Source: Bacteroidales bacterium
GTDB lineage: Bacteria; Bacteroidota; Bacteroidia; Bacteroidales; F082
DNA length: 64,000 nt
Assembly (NCBI GenBank): GCA_017461665.1
Contig: JAFTXI010000024.1
Span: forward strand, 85,522-149,521
Direction: 5' to 3'
Shown here: piece by piece, positions 17,487 through 25,142 of the stretch
How positions within the stretch are numbered: position 1 is the stretch's first letter
Layout: the number at the start of each line of letters is the position of its first letter
Notes under the pieces: model-generated
The model's database searches: none
The model's input: the letters and a program-made list of their open reading frames with translations, nothing else
Told to the model about the DNA's origin: nothing
Made by a program: the position numbers and the translations under genes

Positions 17487-19667
17487 ATGTCAAGAAAAAA
17501 AAATAAAAACAGCCTCAGCACTTTCGTAAATACAATACTGACTATCTTCGGAGAGAATCCTTTCAAACCGATGAATTATAAACAGATTGCCAAAATCATG
17601 TCGGTACGCGACGCTGCCGGAAAAGATGTGATATATCAGATTCTCGTCACGCTTTTCAACGAAGGAAAACTCATCGAAGATCGCCCGTATCGTTATCTCC
17701 TTCACCCCGACTTCATCCATGAATATGGTCCGAAACCTCAATATATTACAGGTACAGTCGATATGAAAAGTACCGGCAAGGCTTACGTCATTCCTGATGA
17801 AGAAGGCGAGGATATTTTCATCGCTGCCAACAACACGGGCAAAGCACTGCACGGCGACAAGGTCAAGGTGGCGATGTTTCCTAAACGTAAGAGCAAGAAA
17901 AACGAAGGCGAGATTATCGAGATTATCGAACGTGCCAAGACAGAGTTCGTCGGAATCTTCAGTCTCTCTCACGGCTTCGCTTTCGTCGTGCCAGACCGTC
18001 AGACTATGCCGCTCAGCATCTTCATCCCGAAAGGAAAATATAAGTCGGCAAAAGACGGACAGAAAGTCATCGTGCATCTCACCGACTGGCCTGATAACGC
18101 GAAGAATCCTTTTGGTGCGATAGTAAAAGTACTTGGCAATCCAGGTGAGAATAACGTCGAGATGCAATCTATTCTTGCCGAATACGATTATCCTTTAGAC
18201 TTCCCTAAAGCCGTTGAGAAAGAGGCTAAATCAATATCCGAGAAAATTCCTTCGTCAGAGATTATGAAACGCCACGACTTCCGCGATGTCTTCACCGTGA
18301 CAATAGACCCTCACGACGCTAAAGACTTCGACGACGCTCTCTCATTGCAATATTTACCTAACGGCAATTATGAAGTCGGTGTTCACATCGCCGACGTATC
18401 TCATTACGTACAACCTGGTTCTGCAATAGACGCGGAAGCTCAGGAACGCGGTACTTCTGTCTATCTCGTCGACAGAACAATTCCTATGTTGCCGGAGAAA
18501 CTATGTAACAACGTTTGCTCGCTTCGTCCCGATGAAGAGAAACTCGCTTTCTCAACAGTGTTCGAACTTAATGAGAATGCAGATATTAAGAATGTGTGGA
18601 TTGGTAAGACCGTAATAAAATCTAATCGTCGTTATGCTTACGAAGAAGTACAAGACATGATTGAAGGTGCCGATGGAGATAATAAGAGAGAGCTGATGAT
18701 ACTCAACGATTTGGCGACGAAGCTACGTGCCAAGAGGATGAAAGACGGCTGTATCAACTTCCATTCTGAAGAGGTGAAATTCATTCTCGATGAAAACGGA
18801 AAACCATTAGATACTTATATCAAGGTGCAGAAGGAAGCCAATATGCTCATTGAAGATTTTATGTTGCTGGCTAATAAGACTATTGCCGAGACTATTGCAA
18901 AACCTGACAGTAAATTCAAAGACTACACCTTCGTATTCAGAATCCACGACGAGCCTAATCCTGAGAAGTTATATAATTTCATACAGTTGGTTTCAAAACT
19001 CGGTTACACGATGAATATCAGTTCGAGAGAGAAATTGGTGAAGTCGTACAATACTTTATTTGACGCCGTCGATGGAAAAGGGGAGAAGAACCTGGTTGAA
19101 ACGGTAGCGATAAGGACTATGGCGAAAGCTGTTTATAGCACCACAAATATTGGTCACTATGGATTGGCGTTTTCTTATTATACGCATTTCACTTCGCCAA
19201 TTCGTCGTTATCCCGACTTGATGGTTCATCGTCTTATAGAACGTTATCTTATTGAGAACCAGCCGAGCGTCGATAAGGAAGAATATGAAGATTTATGTCT
19301 ACACGCGAGCGAGATGGAAAAACGCGCCGCTGAGATGGAACGCGAATCTGTCAAATATAAACAAGCTGAATTTTTACAAGATCAGGTTGGAAAGGTCTTC
19401 GATGGTCTTATCTCCGGCATCAGCAAATGGGGAATCTATGTCGAGTTGAAAGGCAACAAATGCGAAGGTCTCATTCGATATGCCGACCTCAACGACGACT
19501 TTTATTATTTAGACGAGGAGAACTTCCGCGTCATCGGACAAGACTACGGCAACATCTACCAACTTGGCGATGAGGTGAAAGTTCAAATCAAGAGCGTGAA
19601 TCTGATAAAGAAACAATTGGATTTCGCTATGGTAAGCAAAACGAAGAGGAAGAAGAGTCGCTCTTAA
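17487..19667 (+). CDS. rnr: Ribonuclease R
   Basis: A 726-residue 3'-5' exoribonuclease that degrades structured RNA. Domains in order: an N-terminal winged-helix segment (about 10-85, PMNYKQIAKIMSVRDAAGKD), cold-shock/OB domains, and the RNB catalytic domain. The RNB domain carries IDPHDAKDFDDALS with the metal-binding aspartates near residue 273, and FTSPIRRYPDLMVHR near residue 570. A C-terminal S1 domain starts near residue 632 (GKVFDGLISGISKWGIYVEL), and a short basic tail ends the protein. Length is slightly below the 810 of E. coli RNase R and usual for Bacteroidetes. It is the only gene in its transcription unit. Confidence 0.95.
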   Translation: MSRKKNKNSLSTFVNTILTIFGENPFKPMNYKQIAKIMSVRDAAGKDVIYQILVTLFNEGKLIEDRPYRYLLHPDFIHEYGPKPQYITGTVDMKSTGKAYVIPDEEGEDIFIAANNTGKALHGDKVKVAMFPKRKSKKNEGEIIEIIERAKTEFVGIFSLSHGFAFVVPDRQTMPLSIFIPKGKYKSAKDGQKVIVHLTDWPDNAKNPFGAIVKVLGNPGENNVEMQSILAEYDYPLDFPKAVEKEAKSISEKIPSSEIMKRHDFRDVFTVTIDPHDAKDFDDALSLQYLPNGNYEVGVHIADVSHYVQPGSAIDAEAQERGTSVYLVDRTIPMLPEKLCNNVCSLRPDEEKLAFSTVFELNENADIKNVWIGKTVIKSNRRYAYEEVQDMIEGADGDNKRELMILNDLATKLRAKRMKDGCINFHSEEVKFILDENGKPLDTYIKVQKEANMLIEDFMLLANKTIAETIAKPDSKFKDYTFVFRIHDEPNPEKLYNFIQLVSKLGYTMNISSREKLVKSYNTLFDAVDGKGEKNLVETVAIRTMAKAVYSTTNIGHYGLAFSYYTHFTSPIRRYPDLMVHRLIERYLIENQPSVDKEEYEDLCLHASEMEKRAAEMERESVKYKQAEFLQDQVGKVFDGLISGISKWGIYVELKGNKCEGLIRYADLNDDFYYLDEENFRVIGQDYGNIYQLGDEVKVQIKSVNLIKKQLDFAMVSKTKRKKSRS

Positions 19668-19711
19668 GTTTCAGGCAGCCATATTCAATCATCAAATCAG
19701 AGTTGAATATG

Positions 19712-19879
19712 TTAAAGGACAAGTCTTTCCCTTTTCTGAATTTTTTTTAAATGTTCAACGACGACTTGTAAGTCTCGGATGTTCTGATTTTTCCTATTGA
19801 TTTCAAGTTTGATGAAACATCCTCCATAAACACGAATAAAGTGTTCTTTTTCTTGTTTTTTTCTGACATATTCATACAT
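19712..19879 (-). CDS. Small protein, 55 residues, unknown function
   Basis: A short open frame convergent with rnr, starting MYEYVRKKQEKEHFIRVYGG and containing FIKLEINRKNQNIRDLQ and VVVEHLKKIQKRERLVL. The composition is that of a real protein: charged, with an alternating beta-then-helix pattern. I do not recognise the family. The gap of 382 bases between rnr and the EF-G gene is otherwise filled by repeats and a terminator. It could be an intact small gene or the tail of a longer lost gene. Confidence 0.45.
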   Translation of the reverse strand: MYEYVRKKQEKEHFIRVYGGCFIKLEINRKNQNIRDLQVVVEHLKKIQKRERLVL

Positions 19880-19919
19880 TTATTTATTGAGTTGAAACCT
19901 TTTTATAATAATTTCTTCG

Positions 19920-19992
19920 CGTCAATTCGTGCCGATTTGTGGACAAAAAAACCTCAGCAATAGGATTAGAGGATATTCGTGTAAATTCGTGG
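19920..19992. repeat. Related ATTCGTG motifs between rnr and the EF-G gene
   Basis: CAATTCGTGCCGATTTGTGG (19922-19941) and ATTCGTGTAAATTCGTGG (19975-19992) are each two imperfect copies of an ATTCGTGG-like word. They belong to the same class of short repeats but are less regular. Confidence 0.5.
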
Positions 19993-20026
19993 AAAAAAAA
20001 CTCCCGTGATTTCTTCGCGGGAGTTT
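19993..20026 (-). terminator. Rho-independent terminator of the EF-G paralog gene
   Basis: AAACTCCCG (19998-20006) and CGGGAGTTT (20018-20026) pair perfectly over 9 bp. On the minus strand the stem is followed by a run of T. It lies 24 bases after the EF-G stop. Confidence 0.9.
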
Positions 20027-20049
20027 CTGTATTATTAGTGGAGATTTTA

Positions 20050-22185
20050 TCAATCTTCGTCTTTCTTGCTTTCTTCGTAAGCTTTCAAGAGTTTTGTTTG
20101 AACGTCAGTTGGAACTTGAGCGTATTCTGCGTATTCCATTGTGAAAGTACCACGACCTGATGTCAAAGAACTCAATGATGTTGAATATCTATCCATTTCT
20201 GCGAGAGGTACTCTTGCGCGGATGATTTGGTAGTTTCGGTCAGCATCCATACCCATGATGATAGCGCGGCGGCCTTGGAGGTCGGTGTTAACAGCACCCA
20301 TCATATCTTCTGGCATACGAACTGTCAGGTCGTAGATAGGTTCCATGATTTTAGGGCCAGCGTTTTTAAATGCAGCTGAGAATGCCATACGACCGGCGAT
20401 CTTAAATGCCATTTCGTTTGAGTCAACTGGGTGCATCTTACCATCGTAGATGTAGCAGATGATGTCACGAGCGTAAGAACCTGTAAGAGGACCTTCTTCC
20501 AAACGTTCGTTGATACCTTTCAAGATAGCTGGCATGAAACGAGCGTCGATAGAACCACCAACGATACAGTTGCAGAAGATGAGTTTACCGCCCCATGGGA
20601 GATCGTATTCATCTTTACCACGAACTTGGAGGTCTGTTGGGTCTGTATAGCCTTCATAGTAAGGAGCTAATCTCATGTGAACTTCACCGAATTGACCTGA
20701 ACCACCTGATTGTTTCTTGTGGCGGTAGTCAGCATTAGCTGTCTTGGTGATAGTTTCGCGATAAGGAACTTTAGGAGCTGCAAATTCAACAGCGATTTTA
20801 TGTACGTTATCGAGATACCATTTGATTGTGTTGAGGTGATATTCACCTTGACATTGGAGGATATTTTGTTTCAACTCGCGAGACATTGAAGTGATGACTG
20901 TTGGGTCGATTTTGTGGAAATCGGCGAGGATGCCACCAAGTTTTTCGTCTTCTTGTGAGTTGACGGCTTTGATAGCTGTTGAGAAGATTGGTGATGGGAA
21001 TGGAACAGCTTCGAATGCTGTGTCAGCGATCTTAGCATCAACCAAGCTATCGTTAACGCGAACGTCTTTCAATTTGATTGTTGAGATGATATCACCTGCG
21101 CAAGCCTTTTCAACTCTTTCGCGTGTTTTACCGTTTGAAACTAAAAGTTGAGATATACGTTCTTTGTTACCTGTACGTGGGTTAACCAAGTCTTGTGATT
21201 CAGCGATTGTACCGCCATAGATACGTGCCATAGCGACGTCACCAACGTTTTGTTCGTTAGAGATTTTGAAGAAGAACATTGCTGGAGCTTCTTCTGTGCT
21301 GCTATGAAATTCTGTACCGTTTGTAGCTTTTGTAGCTTTAACGTGAGCTGGTGATGGGCAAGCGTTGATGAGGAATTCTAAGAGACGTGTTACGCCAGCG
21401 CCTGATTTAGCAGCGCCGCATAATACTGGATACATATCACGGTTGATGATACCGAGGTGGAGACCTTTTTCCATATCTTCAGCTGAGAGTGTTCCTTCTT
21501 CGAAGAATTTTTCCATGAGAGCGTCGTCGCCTTCAGCAGCGTGCTCGATAAGTTCGTTGTGTAATTCTTCAGCTTTGTCAGCGAGGTTAGCTGGGATGTC
21601 TTGAATTTCAGGAGCGCCGTTACCGTTTTTGAAGACTAACATCTTCATAGTGATAAGGTCGATGACTGAGTTGAATCCTTCGCCTGAGTTTACTGGGAAT
21701 TGAACTGGAGTAACTTTATCGCCGAAATATTCTTTCAATTGGTGGATTGTGTCGTCGAAGTTAGCGTTGTTATGGTCTAACTGGTTCATGAAGAACACGA
21801 CAGGTTTGTTTGTTTTTGTAGCATATTTCCAAGCATTTTCAGATGTTGCTTCGACGCCCGATTGAGCGTTGACTGTGAAGACAGCCATGTCGGCAGCTGT
21901 TAAACAAGCAACGATGTCGCCTGAGAAGTCGCTAAAGCCTGGAGTATCTAAAATATTGATTTTTTTGTCGTTATAGATTGTGTATAACAAACTTGCGTTT
22001 ACAGAGATACCGCGTTCTGTTTCGATTGGACGGTAGTCAGAAATTGTGTTCTTTGATTCTGTAGCGCCTTTTCTGTTGATGAGCTTACCTTCGAAAACCA
22101 TGTTTTCGGCAAGCGTTGTCTTACCGGACTTAGCTGCTCCTATGAGAGCAACATTCCTGATGTCTTCTGTTTGAAATATCTTCAT
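20050..22185 (-). CDS. Elongation factor G paralog (EF-G2 type) with altered GTPase motifs
   Basis: A 711-residue protein with the five-domain layout of EF-G. Domain V ends the protein with GAVNTDLQGRRAIIMGMD. The G-domain motifs differ from a housekeeping EF-G. The P-loop is GAAKSGKT (16-23). The G2 segment is ERGISV, where ERGITI is usual. G3 is DTPGFSDF (80-87), so the catalytic His of DTPGHVDF is Phe. G4 is NQLD, where NKMD is usual. Bacteroidetes carry such EF-G paralogs; in Bacteroides thetaiotaomicron one is reported to act without GTP hydrolysis and to aid gut colonisation. This protein is likely of that kind. It has its own promoter, a 5' hairpin and a terminator. Confidence 0.85.
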   Translation of the reverse strand: MKIFQTEDIRNVALIGAAKSGKTTLAENMVFEGKLINRKGATESKNTISDYRPIETERGISVNASLLYTIYNDKKINILDTPGFSDFSGDIVACLTAADMAVFTVNAQSGVEATSENAWKYATKTNKPVVFFMNQLDHNNANFDDTIHQLKEYFGDKVTPVQFPVNSGEGFNSVIDLITMKMLVFKNGNGAPEIQDIPANLADKAEELHNELIEHAAEGDDALMEKFFEEGTLSAEDMEKGLHLGIINRDMYPVLCGAAKSGAGVTRLLEFLINACPSPAHVKATKATNGTEFHSSTEEAPAMFFFKISNEQNVGDVAMARIYGGTIAESQDLVNPRTGNKERISQLLVSNGKTRERVEKACAGDIISTIKLKDVRVNDSLVDAKIADTAFEAVPFPSPIFSTAIKAVNSQEDEKLGGILADFHKIDPTVITSMSRELKQNILQCQGEYHLNTIKWYLDNVHKIAVEFAAPKVPYRETITKTANADYRHKKQSGGSGQFGEVHMRLAPYYEGYTDPTDLQVRGKDEYDLPWGGKLIFCNCIVGGSIDARFMPAILKGINERLEEGPLTGSYARDIICYIYDGKMHPVDSNEMAFKIAGRMAFSAAFKNAGPKIMEPIYDLTVRMPEDMMGAVNTDLQGRRAIIMGMDADRNYQIIRARVPLAEMDRYSTSLSSLTSGRGTFTMEYAEYAQVPTDVQTKLLKAYEESKKDED

Positions 22186-22217
22186 GTTTTTATTAAATTA
22201 ATTCCTTTAAAAATTAT

Positions 22218-22252
22218 AAATTGGCAGTTTACCAATTTGGAGTGCAAAAATA
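22218..22252 (-). promoter_or_regulatory. Promoter -7 element and 5' stem-loop of the EF-G paralog gene
   Basis: The minus strand reads TATTTTTG (22245-22252) followed by C. A few bases downstream, where the transcript should begin, AAATTGG and CCAATTT (22218-22238) form a perfect 7-bp stem. The hairpin would cap the 5' end of the mRNA. The leader to the ATG is about 50 bases. Confidence 0.5.
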
Positions 22253-22303
22253 CATATTTCAATTAAATAATACAATATTTTTCTTACCTAAAATGAGAAA
22301 AAA

Positions 22304-22408
22304 GTTTAGAGTTTAAAGTTTAGAATCTAATGTAGTTTTATAGTTGATATATTTAGTTTTAAAGATTATAAATACCTTAAACTTTAAACTTTAAACCTTA
22401 AACATTAA
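22304..22408. repeat. Two heptamer clusters after the PfkB gene
   Basis: 22304-22324 reads GTTTAGA, GTTTAAA, GTTTAGA. 22374-22408 reads ACCTTAA, ACTTTAA, ACTTTAA, ACCTTAA, ACATTAA. The two are complementary in type. The second reaches into the stop codon of the PfkB gene. Confidence 0.8.
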
Positions 22409-23376
22409 CCATTTATACTTTTCTTAAACTCGTCCCAGCAATTCTCATCCATTTTTGCACCGACGACTTGTATAATGCTTTCAGCCAGAAGGTTTCCTAT
22501 TGTACCGCATTTTTTCAAATCATAACCATTGATGAGTCCATATAAAAATCCAGCAGCATACATGTCGCCAGCACCTGTAGTGTCAATCACAGTCACTTTG
22601 TTACAACCAATCTGCACAACTTCATCGCCTCTTTTTATGTAGGATCCTTTCTTACCAACTTTAACGACAGCAATATCAACATTATCTGCTATATAATGCA
22701 ACGATTCTTCAGCGTCTTTTTTTGTCAGAGCCTTTGCTTCTTCTTCGTTGGCGAAAACAATATCAATCTGAGGAAGTAATTCATTTAAGAAATCATAGTT
22801 TTCTTTAACCACATTATAACTTGCTAAATCTAAAATCACTTGACAACCACACTCTTTTGCTGTGGAAATAATTTTTAAAAAAACGTTTCTGTTAGCAATA
22901 AGGTAGCCTTCTACATAGCAGTAATCCCAATCTTTGAACAACTCCGGTTTGATGGCATTTTCGTTGAGTTCCAACGAAGCTCCGAGATTTGTTGCAAAAG
23001 TACGTTCTCCGTCAGCTGATATTATAGTGCGTGCTGTGCCTGAGGCTGTTTCTGTGTGGAATAGGAAAGGTTTCACTCCTACCGAGTTCATAGAGTCCTC
23101 GAAGAACTTTCCGGTATTGTCGTTTCCTATGTATGATATAAATCCGGCTTCGATACCTAATTTGGCTAATCCGTGTATTGTGTTTGCTGCTGATCCTCCG
23201 GGCGCCATTGAACTTTCGTATTCTTCAAGTCTTTTTCCTATAAATGCCGATGAGTTCTCGTCAACCAACATCATAGATCCTTTAGGAATATTCAATTCTC
23301 GCAAAATTTCGTCGTTGTCGATGCGTGTTAAAATATCGACCAATGCGCTGCCAATTCCTATAACGTTCTTTTTCAT
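22405..23376 (-). CDS. PfkB-family carbohydrate/nucleoside kinase
   Basis: A 323-residue ribokinase-fold kinase. It opens with NVIGIGSALVDIL, has the substrate lid region and a GGSAANT motif near residue 60 (PfkB signature 1 area), and ends with signature 2, DTTGAGDMYAAGFLYG, near residue 260 with the catalytic Asp. The layout resembles the adenosine-kinase-like group of PfkB proteins common in Bacteroidetes, but ribose, fructose or another sugar cannot be excluded. The same heptamer repeat (ACCTTAA/ACTTTAA) lies at both ends of the gene in the same orientation. No neighbour gives the substrate. Confidence 0.87.
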   Translation of the reverse strand: MKKNVIGIGSALVDILTRIDNDEILRELNIPKGSMMLVDENSSAFIGKRLEEYESSMAPGGSAANTIHGLAKLGIEAGFISYIGNDNTGKFFEDSMNSVGVKPFLFHTETASGTARTIISADGERTFATNLGASLELNENAIKPELFKDWDYCYVEGYLIANRNVFLKIISTAKECGCQVILDLASYNVVKENYDFLNELLPQIDIVFANEEEAKALTKKDAEESLHYIADNVDIAVVKVGKKGSYIKRGDEVVQIGCNKVTVIDTTGAGDMYAAGFLYGLINGYDLKKCGTIGNLLAESIIQVVGAKMDENCWDEFKKSING

Positions 23377-23384
23377 AGTAATAT

Positions 23385-23412
23385 ACCTTAAACTTTAAAC
23401 CTTAATCCTTAA
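23385..23412. repeat. Heptamer repeat before the PfkB gene
   Basis: ACCTTAA, ACTTTAA, ACCTTAA, TCCTTAA, beginning 9 bases before the start codon (minus strand). Same unit and orientation as the cluster at 22374-22408, so the gene is bracketed by direct repeats about 980 bp apart. Confidence 0.85.
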
Positions 23413-23492
23413 ACTAATAATGAACTAACCATATAAAAAGAAAATGATTGCTTGAGCGGCAACCATCTTCTTCAATTAATAACATGAAACAT

Positions 23493-23513
23493 AAAAAAAT
23501 TACACTTTGTAAT
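23493..23513 (-). terminator. Terminator after tRNA-Asn
   Basis: The minus strand reads ATTACA-AAG-TGTAAT followed by a run of T; the plus-strand arms are 23499-23504 and 23508-23513. The stem is short and weak but correctly placed, 11 bases after the tRNA. Confidence 0.55.
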
Positions 23514-23523
23514 CTCTCTCTTG

Positions 23524-23597
23524 CGCCCCCTTCAGGACTTGAACCTGAGACCCCCTGATTAACAGTCAGATGCTCTAACCAACTGAGCTAAGGAGGC
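23524..23597 (-). tRNA. tRNA-Asn (GTT anticodon)
   Basis: The minus strand reads GCCTCCT (acceptor) ... GCTC/GAGC (D stem) ... loop CTGTTAA with anticodon GTT ... TCAGG-TTCAAGT-CCTGA (T arm) ... AGGGGGC, with discriminator G. The acceptor has one T-G pair. CCA is not encoded. It marks the 3' edge of the polysaccharide locus. Confidence 0.95.
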
Positions 23598-23630
23598 GTT
23601 TGCTACGTTTTTATCTCCGTATTGCGAGTG

Positions 23631-23660
23631 CAAAGGTACATCTTTTTTTTATTCTGACAA
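23631..23660 (-). promoter_or_regulatory. Promoter for tRNA-Asn
   Basis: Minus strand: TTG (23658-23660), 19 bases, TACCTTTG (23631-23638) followed by C. It is a near-ideal Bacteroidetes promoter. Confidence 0.75.
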
Positions 23661-23720
23661 GAATTTTTTTTATTTTTTTGAAAAATATTTTTATTGGTTT
23701 TTAAAACATTGAATTTCAAT

Positions 23721-24515
23721 TTATTGAGATTTACGAGAATACTCTTCCATCTTTAAAATTGCCTTTACATTTCTAAATGGAATGACATTTCTGAACGGAA
23801 AAAGCAGTTTTACGACGACACCAACCCACCATTTGTAATGAACCTTGAGTTTGCAGTATGCTTTTCTGAACTTGAAATTATGCATTAAGAAATCCTGAAT
23901 GTTGGAATGTTCGGTGATAGTACGGCTTCCATCAGACACATATTTAAGCTTTTTTTCTCCAAGATAATATTTATTCATAGAGTAAATAAGTCCGTAATAA
24001 GGATAGGTACTATTATGTTTGTATTTTGGCAGTATAGCAGATACTTCATATTGGCAGGCATCTCTCCAAATGTAGTTTATTGAAAAACCAATAAATTCAT
24101 TTGTTTTTTTTTCGAAACATCCCCAACATTCATATTCATTATTGAATAGTGATAAAAAATCATCGTATGTAACCTTTCTATCTTTTATTTGATAATCTCT
24201 CAAAACCTCCTTGTACAGTTCAAAACCTCTTTCCTTAATTATATTTACATCTATAATTCTGTAATCATAGGTTTTTAATGACTTTCTAATTTTTGTTCTT
24301 TCTTTAGTGGTATTTTCGGCCAGTCCATAAAAATTATCTTTAATTATATACCAAAAAGAATTTTCTTCTTTCTTGTCAAAATCGTAGGTGTTCCGAACCA
24401 ACCACCCTCCATTCATAAATAACTTATTAACTTCTTTTTTTGTTAACTCTGTTTCATTATGATGAGTGCCTTTAAATCTCCATGCATGTCTATATAGAAA
24501 ATATTTTGTCATCAT
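23721..24515 (-). CDS. Predicted acyltransferase-like protein of the polysaccharide locus
   Basis: A 264-residue protein of unknown exact role. Segments such as NEFIGFSINYIWRDACQYEVSA and YYGLIYSMNKYYL, followed by FLMHNFKFRKAYCKLKVHY, suggest a GNAT or FemAB-type acyl-CoA/aminoacyl transferase fold. I base this on overall pattern, not a clear motif. It is the last gene of the minus-strand polysaccharide run, 2 bases after the sugar transferase. It may acylate a sugar of the polysaccharide or have no such role. Low GC like its neighbours. Confidence 0.5.
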   Translation of the reverse strand: MMTKYFLYRHAWRFKGTHHNETELTKKEVNKLFMNGGWLVRNTYDFDKKEENSFWYIIKDNFYGLAENTTKERTKIRKSLKTYDYRIIDVNIIKERGFELYKEVLRDYQIKDRKVTYDDFLSLFNNEYECWGCFEKKTNEFIGFSINYIWRDACQYEVSAILPKYKHNSTYPYYGLIYSMNKYYLGEKKLKYVSDGSRTITEHSNIQDFLMHNFKFRKAYCKLKVHYKWWVGVVVKLLFPFRNVIPFRNVKAILKMEEYSRKSQ

Positions 24516-24517
24516 AA

Positions 24518-25120
24518 TTAAAATATAGTCTTAAAAATAATCCCGACATCTCCCCAGAAAGTTCTGTTATGATAATAATCTAAATTTATTTTAACTTTAT
24601 CGGGATAAATTATTTCGTCATTATATTTCTGAGGATTATCGACTTTAGCTAATAATTCTTCCTCGTTGATATATTTTAAAGAAGCGGGGCCTGTTATTCC
24701 TGGACGAAGTTCAAGAATCTTTCTGTCTTCGCCTTCTAAGGCGTCAGCATAACCTTTAACATCTGGACGCGGACCAACAAAACTCATCTCACCTTTTAGA
24801 ACATTTATCAACTCAACGATTTCATCAATCTTGGTTCTTCTCAGCCATCTCCCGAAAGGCGCAATTCTTTCATCATCGGCAGTAGTGACAAACATATCAT
24901 TCCGAATAGAATTATCTTCTCTCATGCTTCTTATCTTATAAATCATGAATGGTCTTCCATATTGCCCGATTCTCTCTTGCATGAATAAGAATTTCCCTTT
25001 TGGCATAACAATCTTATGAACAATAAAAATCACGAGCAATATCGGAGATATAATTATAATCCCCAACAAAGCCGAAATCTTATCGAACATATATTTTATG
25101 AAGAGAGAAAATCTACTCAT
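24518..25120 (-). CDS. Polyprenyl-phosphate sugar-1-phosphate transferase (WcaJ/PglC type)
   Basis: A 200-residue short-form bacterial sugar transferase that loads the first sugar phosphate onto undecaprenyl phosphate. It has one N-terminal hydrophobic helix (ALLGIIIISPILLVIFIVH), then the conserved core with FMQERIGQYGRPFMIYKIRS, SMREDN, LRRTKIDEIVELINVLKGEM, SFVGPRPDV and LRPGITGPASLKY. I chose the start at 25120; an upstream in-frame start at 25189 would add residues encoded by a 7-bp repeat. A second, unrelated initiating enzyme (WecA type) is encoded at 38375. Confidence 0.9.
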   Translation of the reverse strand: MSRFSLFIKYMFDKISALLGIIIISPILLVIFIVHKIVMPKGKFLFMQERIGQYGRPFMIYKIRSMREDNSIRNDMFVTTADDERIAPFGRWLRRTKIDEIVELINVLKGEMSFVGPRPDVKGYADALEGEDRKILELRPGITGPASLKYINEEELLAKVDNPQKYNDEIIYPDKVKINLDYYHNRTFWGDVGIIFKTIF

Positions 25121-25142
25121 ATAATTAATTACTTTTATTCGA

